64,000 nucleotides of DNA, taken from NCBI RefSeq assembly GCF_018130505.1, contig NZ_JAFCKH010000008.1:124001-188000 (forward strand), given 5' to 3'. The stretch's first letter is position 1. Every line of letters begins with the position of its first letter. Of this stretch, positions 52,691 through 59,581 are shown piece by piece. The notes beneath the pieces are model-generated. The model made no database searches, was not told the DNA's origin, and was given only the letters and a program-made list of their open reading frames with translations. Source of the DNA: Bradyrhizobium tropiciagri (GTDB lineage Bacteria > Pseudomonadota > Alphaproteobacteria > Rhizobiales > Xanthobacteraceae). The translations under genes and the position numbers were made by a program.

Positions 52691-53609
52691 TCGCAAGATC
52701 ATCCTCGTCACCCGCAAGACGCGGCTCGAGGAGCTGATCGCGAAGTATCTGACGGCGGCGCAGGCGCGCTTCTATGTCGAGCATCTCGGCGCCGACTTCT
52801 CCGACTACCAGCGCGAGCACGACGTCTACCAGGCCCAGCGCCAAATCACCGTGCAGGCGCTGGAGCAATGGGGCCGCTACCAGATCATCGACCGGAGTTT
52901 TCTGCCGAACTTCATCTTCGGCCCCTCCGACATCGTGGTGGCGCTCGGCCAGGACGGCGTGGTCGCCAACACGATGAAATATCTCGATGGCCATCCGCTG
53001 ATCGGGCTCAACCCGGACGCCATGCGCTATGACGGCATCCTGCTGCCCTTCGTGCCGAGCGAGCTCCCTGCCCTCTTGCGCGACGTCGCCGCCGATCAGC
53101 GCGACCACAAGGCGGTGACCATGGCGAAGGCCGAGCTCACCAACGGCCAGGTGCTCTACGCCGTCAACGAGCTCTTTATCGGCGCGCGCACCCACGTCTC
53201 GGCAGTCTATGAGCTCGCGCTCGCCGAACAGAAGGAGCGGCAATCTTCCAGCGGCCTGATCGTCGCGACCGGGCTCGGCTCGACCGCCTGGTTCAAGAGC
53301 ATCGTCACCGGCTCGCTGGCGATCGCCGGCGCTTTCGGCGGCGGCAACGGCGCCCCGCCCTATCTGCCGGGCGCCTGGGACACCGACGCGCTGCGCTTTG
53401 CGGTGCGCGAGCCGTTTCCGAGCCGCACCTCGGAGGTCAACCTCGTCTGCGGCAGCCTCGCCCGCAGCGAGCGGCTCAGCGTGCGTTCCCTGATGCCGGA
53501 GAACGGCGTCATCTTCTCCGACGGCATCGAGGCCGACCGGCTCGAGTTCAATTCGGGGACGGAAGCGCAGATCGGCGTGGCCGAGCGCGAGGGACGGCTC
53601 GTGGTGTGA
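52674..53609 (+). CDS. NAD-kinase-like protein
   Basis: 311 residues from a GTG with GGAGG upstream, overlapping the SPFH gene. The pattern follows the ATP-NAD kinase/diacylglycerol kinase fold: GQDGV (92-96) in place of GGDGT, then GHPLIGLNPDAMRYDGILLPF, VNELFIGA for the NE motif, and GLIVATGLGSTAWF for the GxIxSTPTGSTAY loop. The GGDGT change means NAD kinase activity is uncertain; it may phosphorylate or only bind NAD or another nucleotide. Its NrtR neighbour supports a link to NAD metabolism. Confidence 0.75.
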   Translation: MPADNDRKIILVTRKTRLEELIAKYLTAAQARFYVEHLGADFSDYQREHDVYQAQRQITVQALEQWGRYQIIDRSFLPNFIFGPSDIVVALGQDGVVANTMKYLDGHPLIGLNPDAMRYDGILLPFVPSELPALLRDVAADQRDHKAVTMAKAELTNGQVLYAVNELFIGARTHVSAVYELALAEQKERQSSSGLIVATGLGSTAWFKSIVTGSLAIAGAFGGGNGAPPYLPGAWDTDALRFAVREPFPSRTSEVNLVCGSLARSERLSVRSLMPENGVIFSDGIEADRLEFNSGTEAQIGVAEREGRLVV

Positions 53610-53612
53610 TGC

Positions 53613-53795
53613 TCAGCGCGGGATCGGATGCAGCCGGGCGAGTTGATCGAGCGGCAGCTCGGCTTCGACATCGTTCAGGGCAAAGCGGACGATCACGTCC
53701 TGCCGGCCGAGCTGTCCCCACGCCCCGTCCGCCGACCATTTCTGCGGCTCAGGCCCGCGCGGGCCGTCGATCCAAACGAAATACCACTCGGTCAT
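53613..53795 (-). CDS. Hypothetical small protein
   Basis: 60 residues from the ATG at 53795 (MTEWYFVWIDGPRGPEPQKWSADGAWGQLGRQD). Tryptophan-rich with no membrane segment or known motif. Convergent with the NAD-kinase-like gene, 3 nt from its stop. Codon use looks coding; function unknown. Confidence 0.6.
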   Translation of the reverse strand: MTEWYFVWIDGPRGPEPQKWSADGAWGQLGRQDVIVRFALNDVEAELPLDQLARLHPIPR

Positions 53796-53882
53796 CAGAC
53801 GCGTCCGCGATAATACATCGGCCAAATCTGGTGCTTCGCCGCCAGTTCCGCAACGCCTGATTTGAGTCCGTGCTGCGTCCCG

Positions 53883-54338
53883 CTACTCGTACGGCCTGCC
53901 GTCCTTGTGCAGGAAGCGGCCGTCGGAGCTCGGGCTCATCATGTCGATATCAGAACAGGTGATGACGTCGTCGCGCGAACGCGAGCCGACTTCGAGATAG
54001 ATCGCGGTCATCTGCGACCGGTTGATCAGGTGATGCCCGTTGCCGGAGTTTTTAGCAAACGCCGCGCAATCGCCGGCGCGCAGCACGGTCTCGCCGCCGT
54101 CCTCGACCAGCACCAGTTCGCCGGCGAGCAGATAGACGAACTCGTCCTCGTGCGAATGCCAGTGGCGCTGGCTCGACCAGTTGCCCGGCGGCAGCCGCAT
54201 CAGATTGACGCCGAAGTCGCCGAGCCCGCCGGCATCGCCGAGACGCTGCCGCACGCGCTCGGCGCATGCGGCGGCGAATTCGGCCGGATAGCCCGTGCCC
54301 TTGCGCTCCGGCACGCCTGTCAGGTCGATTTTGGGCAT
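53883..54338 (-). CDS. Cupin-domain protein
   Basis: 151 residues. Double-stranded beta-helix with the first cupin motif SSQRHWHSHEDEFVYLLAGELVLVEDG (metal-binding HxHx(n)E) and the second around AGDCAAFAKNSGNGHHLINRS. Such small cupins bind a metal and a small molecule; no substrate can be named. Its start lies inside the end of the GNAT gene (19-bp overlap), so the two are cotranscribed. Confidence 0.85.
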   Translation of the reverse strand: MPKIDLTGVPERKGTGYPAEFAAACAERVRQRLGDAGGLGDFGVNLMRLPPGNWSSQRHWHSHEDEFVYLLAGELVLVEDGGETVLRAGDCAAFAKNSGNGHHLINRSQMTAIYLEVGSRSRDDVITCSDIDMMSPSSDGRFLHKDGRPYE

Positions 54339-54841
54339 GGCAAATCCTTCACCATCAGGATCTCATCGTAATAGCGGCCGTCGATCTTCAACGCATGCCG
54401 CTCCACCCCGTATTCGACGAAGCCCATGCTCCGGTACAGCCGATAGGCCGGCTCGTTGCCCCCGGTCACGCCGAGATCAACCAGTTCGACGGACTGCGCC
54501 GCGAGATCGAGCGCGGCCTCAACCAGCCGGCGGCCGACACCGGTGCGCCGCCCCGATGCGCGCACATACATGCCGACCAGCGTACCCTTGTGACGCCGCT
54601 TCGGCCCGTCGCCGATGATGAAACCGAGAATGCCGACTAGCTCGCGGCCATCGAAGGCGCCGAGCACGACCGCACCGTTCTCCAGCCGCTCCGCGAACCA
54701 ACCGACCGGCCGGGCACTCTCCGTCTCGAACGCGCTCGCGAATGCCTCGGGGCTCGTGCGCAGCGCCTCGAGCCGGATCTCGCGATAGAGCGCGGCATCG
54801 GCGGGCATCAGACGGCGGAGCTCGATCCGGGATGACGTCAT
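54320..54841 (-). CDS. GNAT-family N-acetyltransferase
   Basis: 173 residues from the ATG at 54841 (MTSSRIELRRLMPAD). Acetyl-CoA pyrophosphate-binding motif A is KGTLVGMYVRASGRRTGVGRRLVEAAL (R/QxxGxG/A as RRTGVG, ~100-106), and motif B is NEPAYRLYRSMGFVEYG. Transfers an acetyl group to an amine; acceptor unknown. Between a DUF6314-like gene and the cupin on the minus strand. Confidence 0.87.
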   Translation of the reverse strand: MTSSRIELRRLMPADAALYREIRLEALRTSPEAFASAFETESARPVGWFAERLENGAVVLGAFDGRELVGILGFIIGDGPKRRHKGTLVGMYVRASGRRTGVGRRLVEAALDLAAQSVELVDLGVTGGNEPAYRLYRSMGFVEYGVERHALKIDGRYYDEILMVKDLPCPKST

Positions 54842-54842
54842 G

Positions 54843-55301
54843 CTACGGCTCAATGCGTGTGTAGACGGTCGTCATCGTATAGTCCTTGCGCGGACCGGAC
54901 ACCACGTGGCGGATCGTGAATTGTCCGTCCGGCCAGAAGCTGTAGCTCGAACGGTAGGTGTCGAGATTGCAAAGATGGCTCGCGTCTCCGGTCAGCTCGG
55001 CCGCACCATGCAGCGAGATCCGGTGGAACAGCCGCGGCGGCTCCTCCTTGAAGAAGACGTCGAATCCGCCCTCGCACTTTCGGAAAATGTACTCACGCTC
55101 CGCCTGGAGTTCGGTTCCGTTCGGCAGCCGCAGCGTACCCTGCTCGCGATAGGCCAGGCTCTCGGTGTCCAGCGGCGAGAAGGTCGCGCGTCCCTGCATC
55201 GTGGCCTGACCTTCGATGATGCGGTCGAACGACCAGGCGCCGGCCAGCCGCTCCATCACCCGCGAAGCGTCAACCCAAGGAACGGCGGTAGTCTGGGTCA
55301 T
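54843..55301 (-). CDS. DUF6314-like conserved protein
   Basis: 152 residues. Lipocalin-like beta-barrel pattern: LAGAWSFDRIIEGQATMQGRATF, EREYIFRKCEGGFDVFF and FWPDGQFTIRHVVSGPRKDYTMTTVYTRI. I recognise this as the DUF6314 type, with no known biochemical role. Its stop is one nucleotide from the GNAT start, so these three genes form an operon. Confidence 0.75.
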   Translation of the reverse strand: MTQTTAVPWVDASRVMERLAGAWSFDRIIEGQATMQGRATFSPLDTESLAYREQGTLRLPNGTELQAEREYIFRKCEGGFDVFFKEEPPRLFHRISLHGAAELTGDASHLCNLDTYRSSYSFWPDGQFTIRHVVSGPRKDYTMTTVYTRIEP

Positions 55302-55418
55302 GCGATGCTGCGGGTGGCCTTCGACTTTCGAGACTCGCCGGACATGTCAGCGCGATCTGTTGCCGTCGGGAGCGTCGGCGACACCTCGAATCCCAGGTGA
55401 TTCTGACGGTGTCGGTAT

Positions 55419-55492
55419 TGGAGCGGGTGAAGGGAATCGAACCCTCGTATTCAGCTTGGAAGGCTGCTGCTCTACCATTGAGCTACACCCGC
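55419..55492 (-). tRNA. trnG: tRNA-Gly (anticodon TCC)
   Basis: 74 nt with encoded CCA. Acceptor GCGGGTG/CACCCGC, D arm AGCTCAATGGTAGAGC, anticodon stem-loop with CTTCCAA (TCC), and T arm GAGGG-TTCGATT-CCCTT. All stems pair. Confidence 0.97.
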
Positions 55493-55617
55493 GTCGTCCG
55501 TTCCCCTAACACGGCCGGGCGGCCGCCTCAACTGTCCCGGGACCCGTTCCATTCCCTGTCAACCACCTTGATTTTCACGCGATTCGCCCAAGCCCTCGCC
55601 GGCCCGCGACGGGTGGT

Positions 55618-55646
55618 CTTAACAACGGCGCCTCGGGCGCCTATGT
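55618..55646 (+). promoter_or_regulatory. Promoter of the mini-ORF unit
   Basis: CTTAAC, 17-nt spacer, CTATGT. Both hexamers match the alphaproteobacterial housekeeping consensus (CTTGAC / CTATAT) at 5 of 6 with ideal spacing. Predicted start near 55653. Confidence 0.65.
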
Positions 55647-55664
55647 TATGAGTCCCATCAACAA

Positions 55665-55679
55665 AGAAAGGAGGTGATC
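55665..55679 (+). promoter_or_regulatory. Extended Shine-Dalgarno complementary to the 16S 3' tail
   Basis: AGAAAGGAGGTGATC is the exact reverse complement of the last 15 nt of alphaproteobacterial 16S rRNA (GATCACCTCCTTTCT). This is far longer than any other ribosome site in the window. The GAGGTGA part (55671-55677) can pair with TCACCTC at 55702-55708 inside the following ORF. Confidence 0.75.
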
Positions 55680-55681
55680 TA

Positions 55682-55726
55682 GTGTCTTGTCTCAAGCGCT
55701 GTCACCTCGCTGGGATCGCCCGCTAG
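55682..55726 (+). CDS. 14-residue mini-ORF (leader peptide candidate)
   Basis: GTG start 7 nt after AGGAGG, coding MSCLKRCHLAGIAR and ending in TAG. It contains two cysteines, one histidine and three basic residues. It is the only frame placed to use the extended ribosome site. A terminator hairpin 69 nt after the stop would end a ~170-nt transcript, so this is either a leader peptide ahead of yciI or part of a small dual-function RNA. No known peptide is recognised. Confidence 0.5.
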   Translation: MSCLKRCHLAGIAR

Positions 55727-55794
55727 GCTTTAACCTATGAGCCTGGCATCGGGGCGCTCTCAGCCCTGGACCAGCGAGACAACAAAACCGGGGC

Positions 55795-55823
55795 GCGGCG
55801 GGAGCAATCCCGCCGCGTCTTTT
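55795..55823 (+). terminator. Intrinsic terminator of the mini-ORF unit
   Basis: GCGGCGGGA-GCAA-TCCCGCCGC, a perfect 9-bp stem with a tetraloop, followed by GTCTTTT. It lies 124 nt before the yciI-like ATG and could act as an attenuator for it. Confidence 0.8.
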
Positions 55824-55946
55824 GCTGTCGGGAGCCTGCGACCGATGGCCGCCCTGCCCGATCGGCCGCCGCAAGAATCAAATGTCGGCTCGGGGACTGC
55901 GGGAACGTCCTCGGGCCAACCGCATCAAAAACGAGGAGCGCAGTCG

Positions 55947-56333
55947 ATGCTTTATGCCATCCTGGCCTATCATGTCGAAGACGAGGTCAAGTCCTGGAGC
56001 GCGGAAGAGGACGCCACCGTCATGACCGGCCTGCTCGGGGTCCATCAGCGGCTGAAGGGACGGCTTGGTCCGACCGCACGGCTCGGCGACACCAAGAAGG
56101 CGCGCACGCTGCGCGGGCCCGGCCGCGGCACCGTGCTCGACGGCCCGTTCGCCGAGACCAAGGAACAGTTGCTCGGACTCTACATGATCGACTGCGCCGA
56201 CGAGGACGCGGCGATCGCCGCGGCGCGCGACCTGCGCAGCGTCAATCCGTCGGCGGTGTACGAGATCCGCGCGATCAGGCGCTACATTCCGGGCAAGCCG
56301 TTCGAGGAGATGACGGGCGCCAGCGACTTATAG
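55947..56333 (+). CDS. YciI-family protein
   Basis: 128 residues from the ATG at 55947, with GAGGAG upstream. YCII domain (dimeric alpha-beta ferredoxin-like fold): MLYAILAYHVEDEVKSW, RTLRGPGRGTVLDGPFAETKEQLLGLYMIDCADEDAAIAAA. The DGPFAETKEQ segment is typical of the YciI/DGPF group often linked to ECF sigma factors. Function unknown. The strong leader unit upstream may control it. Confidence 0.83.
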   Translation: MLYAILAYHVEDEVKSWSAEEDATVMTGLLGVHQRLKGRLGPTARLGDTKKARTLRGPGRGTVLDGPFAETKEQLLGLYMIDCADEDAAIAAARDLRSVNPSAVYEIRAIRRYIPGKPFEEMTGASDL

Positions 56334-56353
56334 ATCATCTTGCAATCGCCGCT

Positions 56354-56761
56354 CTAGCGGCTGGAACGTGTCGGCAGCTTCGGCAGCTTGCTCGCGTCGA
56401 ATTTCGGCGCGGGCCCCTGCGGCTCGGGCTCGGCCGACACTTCCTGGCTCGGGATCAGCGTCACCTCGAAGGCGAGGTCGGGCACGGCATCGGCACGGCC
56501 GGTCGCAGTGATGATCGCGCCGCTCGCGACACCCGACAGCCGCACCACGAGATCATCGGTGCCGAACACGGTGCCGTGGCTGTCGCTGTGTCGCCTTGTG
56601 GTGAGGACGGCGGAAAAGCGATCGCCGTCGTATTCGACCCGGCCATCGTAATTCATGATGGCATCGCTGCCCCACAGCCTGCCGTCGGCAACATGCACGA
56701 TGCCGGTGCCGTTCGCGAGCGGCGTCCTGAACCACGCCGCATAGGTGCCGTTCTTGAGCAT
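56354..56761 (-). CDS. GrlR-like small protein
   Basis: 135 residues. The N-terminal 95 residues (MLKNGTYAAWFRTPLANGTGIVHVADGRLWGSDAIMNYDGRVEYDGDRF) follow the lipocalin-like pattern of GrlR-type proteins, known as a negative regulator of type III secretion in enteric pathogens but widespread elsewhere. A Pro-rich tail follows. Its job here is unknown. Convergent with yciI. Confidence 0.6.
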   Translation of the reverse strand: MLKNGTYAAWFRTPLANGTGIVHVADGRLWGSDAIMNYDGRVEYDGDRFSAVLTTRRHSDSHGTVFGTDDLVVRLSGVASGAIITATGRADAVPDLAFEVTLIPSQEVSAEPEPQGPAPKFDASKLPKLPTRSSR

Positions 56762-56848
56762 GGGCCCATCTCCTCGCGCTTCGCTGCGCGAGCAATCGAT
56801 CTGGGCACCGTCGCGTTAACACCGGGTGAAGGAACCCGCTTCGCTCGC

Positions 56849-57646
56849 TCACAGGCCGTCGATCTGCCGTCCCATGATGGCGATCGCCTTTTGATAAACC
56901 TGCGCCGCGTTCCATGCCTCGATCGCCGCGAAGTTGGGTTCCCCAGGCTGATAGCCGGCGCCGGCACGCCAGCCATGGGCGCGCAGGAACGCCGCCGTCG
57001 AGTTCAGCGCGTTGGCGGCGACATCGAGATTGCCGGTTCCGTAAGCGAGGATGTTCTTCGGCATGAACTGGGTCTGGCCGACCTCGCCATGCATCGAGCC
57101 GCGCTGGCCCGGCGAGAGCGAGCCGCGGTCGATCAGCTTCAGCGCGGCGTAGAGCTGGTCGGTGAAGAACTCCGGACGGCGGCAGTCATAGGCCAGGGTC
57201 GCGATCGACGACAGCATGTTCTGGTTGCCGCGCTGGCTGCCGAAGCCGGTCTCCATGCCCCAGATCGCGATCAGCGGCCCCGGCGGCACGCCGTAGCGCT
57301 GCTGGATCGAGGAAAACAGCGCGGCCTGCGACTGCTTCAGCGAACGGCCGCGCGACACGATGGTGGTCGCGCCGCGCTTGGCCATGAATGCCTCGAGCGA
57401 CAGGCGAAAGCTGTGCTGGCCGCGGTCGGCGGCGATCGTCGCACTGGCATAGTTCGTCTGCATCAGCGCATTGATCCCGGTGGCGCTGATGCCCTTGCCC
57501 TGCGCCTCCGCGGAGAACTCCCGCTTCCAGTTCTCGAAGCCGCCCGGGCCGTTGCCGCATTGCGCGGCATCCGCCTGCGTCCCGAACGCTGCCACCACTA
57601 CAATGGCGGCGAGCGCCGATGTCACAAGCTGCCTGCCCCTCAACAT
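56849..57646 (-). CDS. Lytic murein transglycosylase (MltB family)
   Basis: 265 residues from the ATG at 57646, which has GGAGG upstream. Signal peptide to ~ADA-AQ (residue ~28). SLT_2 domain with the catalytic glutamate in IWGMETGFGSQRGNQN and the family segments STLAYDCRRPEFF-like (here SSIATLAYDCRRPEFF), GSMHGEVGQTQFMPKNIL, LNSTAAFLRAHGWRAG. It cleaves peptidoglycan in the periplasm to 1,6-anhydro-muropeptides. The C-terminal peptidoglycan-binding domain of some members is absent. Confidence 0.9.
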   Translation of the reverse strand: MLRGRQLVTSALAAIVVVAAFGTQADAAQCGNGPGGFENWKREFSAEAQGKGISATGINALMQTNYASATIAADRGQHSFRLSLEAFMAKRGATTIVSRGRSLKQSQAALFSSIQQRYGVPPGPLIAIWGMETGFGSQRGNQNMLSSIATLAYDCRRPEFFTDQLYAALKLIDRGSLSPGQRGSMHGEVGQTQFMPKNILAYGTGNLDVAANALNSTAAFLRAHGWRAGAGYQPGEPNFAAIEAWNAAQVYQKAIAIMGRQIDGL

Positions 57647-57822
57647 CCGAAACCTCCTGCGCATTGCTGTCTGCTGCTGTCCGGCGCGGATGGACGATGG
57701 CCGCAAGCAGATGACCGGGCGATGAACGGTCGGCGTCACGATATGTCGCGGCGGCCGGATTGACCATCCCGGTCAGACCGGGACGGCCGAGGCTTTTTGC
57801 CGGACGCGGTCTGCGTGAGGGA

Positions 57823-58119
57823 TCAACGCGCCAGCTGTTCGGCGACAACCAGATGACGCCGCGTCGGACGGACGAACACCGACGCCGCACGGCGGCGCGG
57901 GGCGACAGCCGTGCCCGTGAAGATCGGCGCGGTATCGCCGAGCAAGGCCCGCTCCTCGACGAGTCGGCTCATCACCGCGCGCATCTTCAGAAGGTCGCCG
58001 GCGACGAAGGCGCAGTCCTCATTGCGGTTGACCTGCTCGCGCATGATGCGCTCCGCCTCCAGCATGCTGACCCTCAGTGCCCTGATCTGCCTGCGAATTT
58101 CGCTGATGCGGTTGTCCAT
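57823..58119 (-). CDS. Hypothetical coiled-coil protein
   Basis: 98 residues from the ATG at 58119, behind AGGAGG. Residues ~1-58 are predicted helical with heptad spacing (ISEIRRQIRALRVSMLEAERIMREQVNRNED) and the tail is basic. No catalytic motif. Function unknown; the good ribosome site supports coding. Confidence 0.65.
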   Translation of the reverse strand: MDNRISEIRRQIRALRVSMLEAERIMREQVNRNEDCAFVAGDLLKMRAVMSRLVEERALLGDTAPIFTGTAVAPRRRAASVFVRPTRRHLVVAEQLAR

Positions 58120-58340
58120 GGCGGTCCTCCTGTTGATGGGAGGTCCAATAGAACAAAACAGGAACAAAAAGTCAATCGGGACGAAGCGCGTAGCCTATCG
58201 AAAATCCAACTGGACCAATTCGGGGATTACGAAGTGTCGCCGCGCCGCTTCTTATCCGGCGCACGGTTCCTCTCATGCAACCCCGCAGCGACGATCGACG
58301 TTAGCCATCACGCGGGAACAACGGGGACAACGTTGCATTG

Positions 58341-58366
58341 AACTTGTCTAGCCAAGTAGACAAGTT
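58341..58366. promoter_or_regulatory. 26-bp operator-like palindrome
   Basis: AACTTGTCTA-GCCAAG-TAGACAAGTT, perfect 10-bp arms around a 6-nt spacer, 39 nt upstream of the Nudix gene. It is probably a binding site for a dimeric regulator; the regulator is not encoded next to it. Confidence 0.6.
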
Positions 58367-58404
58367 AAACTGTCATCCGATTCTGTTTGAATGTACTGCA
58401 AGCA

Positions 58405-58782
58405 ATGACAAGATCTTCGAAATTGGTTGCCGCCAAGCGCGGCAAGGTTCTTCTGGTCCGGCGCCGGTCTGACGGCCTGTGGATGTTCCCGGGCGGCCGC
58501 CGGCGCGCGCGCGAATCCGGCAAGGACTGTCTGCGGCGCGAGATCAAGGAAGAGCTGCCGAAGCTCAAGCTCGGCAGGCTCAGCCTCTGGAAGGAAGTCA
58601 CGGCGAAGAACAAGCGGTCCGGCCGCCGGATGAGCGACGCGATCTTCATCGCCAAGCAGGCCAAGGGGCGGCTTGCGATCGGCGACAAAAAGGAGATCGA
58701 CCGCGCCGCCTGGCAGAAGCCGCGCGGCATCCGCCTGACGCCGACCTCGCGCTACATCCGCGACCGCCTGTTTCCGCGCTAG
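58405..58782 (+). CDS. Nudix hydrolase
   Basis: 125 residues from the ATG at 58405. The Nudix box is complete: GRRRARESGKDCLRREIKEEL (G-x5-E-x7-RE-x2-EE), so metal-dependent hydrolysis of a nucleoside-diphosphate-linked compound is expected. The beta-strand KVLLVRRRSDGLWMFPGG precedes it. Substrate unknown. A strong palindrome sits in its promoter region. Contrast with the degenerate Nudix box of the NrtR protein at 50816. Confidence 0.87.
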   Translation: MTRSSKLVAAKRGKVLLVRRRSDGLWMFPGGRRRARESGKDCLRREIKEELPKLKLGRLSLWKEVTAKNKRSGRRMSDAIFIAKQAKGRLAIGDKKEIDRAAWQKPRGIRLTPTSRYIRDRLFPR

Positions 58783-58793
58783 CCTCGGCGCAG

Positions 58794-58922
58794 CTAGACT
58801 GCGATCATCAACGCATACAGGATCACGAAGAGCATGCCGGTCGTGACGATGGCGGCAACGGTGCCGGCCGTGATCTTGGCGTGATCGCCCCTAGCCCAGC
58901 GCCAATCGTCCCAGCGTGTCAA
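58794..58922 (-). CDS. Small single-helix membrane protein, 42 residues
   Basis: I take the TTG at 58922 as start because AGGGAGAG lies 5-6 nt upstream; the product begins MTRWDDWRWARGDHAK. One transmembrane helix (ITAGTVAAIVTTGMLFVILYALMIAV) ends the protein. A GTG at 59012 would add 30 residues of poor quality. Convergent with the Nudix gene. Function unknown. Confidence 0.5.
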   Translation of the reverse strand: MTRWDDWRWARGDHAKITAGTVAAIVTTGMLFVILYALMIAV

Positions 58923-59099
58923 TCGGCTCTCCCTGTTGATGGCCGGCGCGGCTGCGGCGCCATCATTAGCGTTGCCGATTCCTAAATAGGCCCTGCACCT
59001 CGCATTTACCACGCCTCTAAAGCCGGCGAGAACCAGTTTCCCTAAGCGCGCGGCAACATCCTGCTGCTATTCAGGAGGAAAGAAAAAAGGGAGCGGCCT

Positions 59100-59216
59100 G
59101 TGTTCAACATCGTTCGGATCCTCGCCTTGATCGCCTGCGCGTATGCCGGATCCGCGGTTGCGGAAATGCAGTTCGACGGCGCGCCGTCTTCATCTGCGGT
59201 GCACGCCGATGATTGA
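59100..59216 (+). CDS. Small secreted protein candidate, 38 residues
   Basis: From a GTG at 59100 with GGGAG 6 nt upstream: MFNIVRILALIACAYAGSAVA looks like a signal peptide, leaving ~17 mature residues (EMQFDGAPSSSAVHADD). Its stop overlaps the next start by 8 bp. Coding is plausible only. Confidence 0.35.
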   Translation: MFNIVRILALIACAYAGSAVAEMQFDGAPSSSAVHADD

Positions 59217-59418
59217 GCACCATCCAATCGCCTCCGAACACGCGCGCGCGATCTGCGATGAGATCGGCGAGCGGCTGCGCTTCGCGCTGCGCGACGATTA
59301 CGCCGATCTGCCGCCGAGACTGCGCGAGCTGGTCGGCAGGCTGGCCGAGCTGGATTACGATGCGCCGTCACTGGTGCCGACGCTGGAAGAGATGACGCGG
59401 CCACTGCAGGCCGCTTGA
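59209..59418 (+). CDS. Hypothetical small protein, 69 residues
   Basis: From the ATG at 59209: an acidic, helical protein (EHARAICDEIGERLRFALRDDYADLPPRLRELVGRLAELD) with no membrane segment or known motif. Probably translated after the overlapping upstream small ORF. Function unknown. Confidence 0.55.
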   Translation: MIEHHPIASEHARAICDEIGERLRFALRDDYADLPPRLRELVGRLAELDYDAPSLVPTLEEMTRPLQAA

Positions 59419-59442
59419 GGCGAGCACACGTTATCGGCCTTT

Positions 59443-59566
59443 GTAGCCCGCATGAGCGTAGCGACATGCGGGGGCCGGTCTCGCCGTATCGAGAGAGCGG
59501 CCCCGGATATCGTGGAGCCTGTCATCGGGCGCGCGTTCGCGCGACCCGTTGGCTCATCCGGGCTAC
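59443..59566. repeat. Palindromic repeat, GTAGCCCGCATGAGCG family (long copy)
   Basis: Starts GTAGCCCGCATGAGCGTAGCG and ends GGCTCATCCGGGCTAC. The ends match those of 26283-26351, but this copy carries ~55 nt more in the middle, including GGCGCGCGTTCGCGCGACC. It lies between convergent genes. Confidence 0.7.
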
Positions 59567-59581
59567 GGGCTCCGGCCCCCT

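Noticed and set aside
55665-55679. Fragment of a 16S rRNA gene
   Set aside because: It is the complement of only the last 15 nt, in sense orientation before a start codon; a strong ribosome site is the simpler reading.
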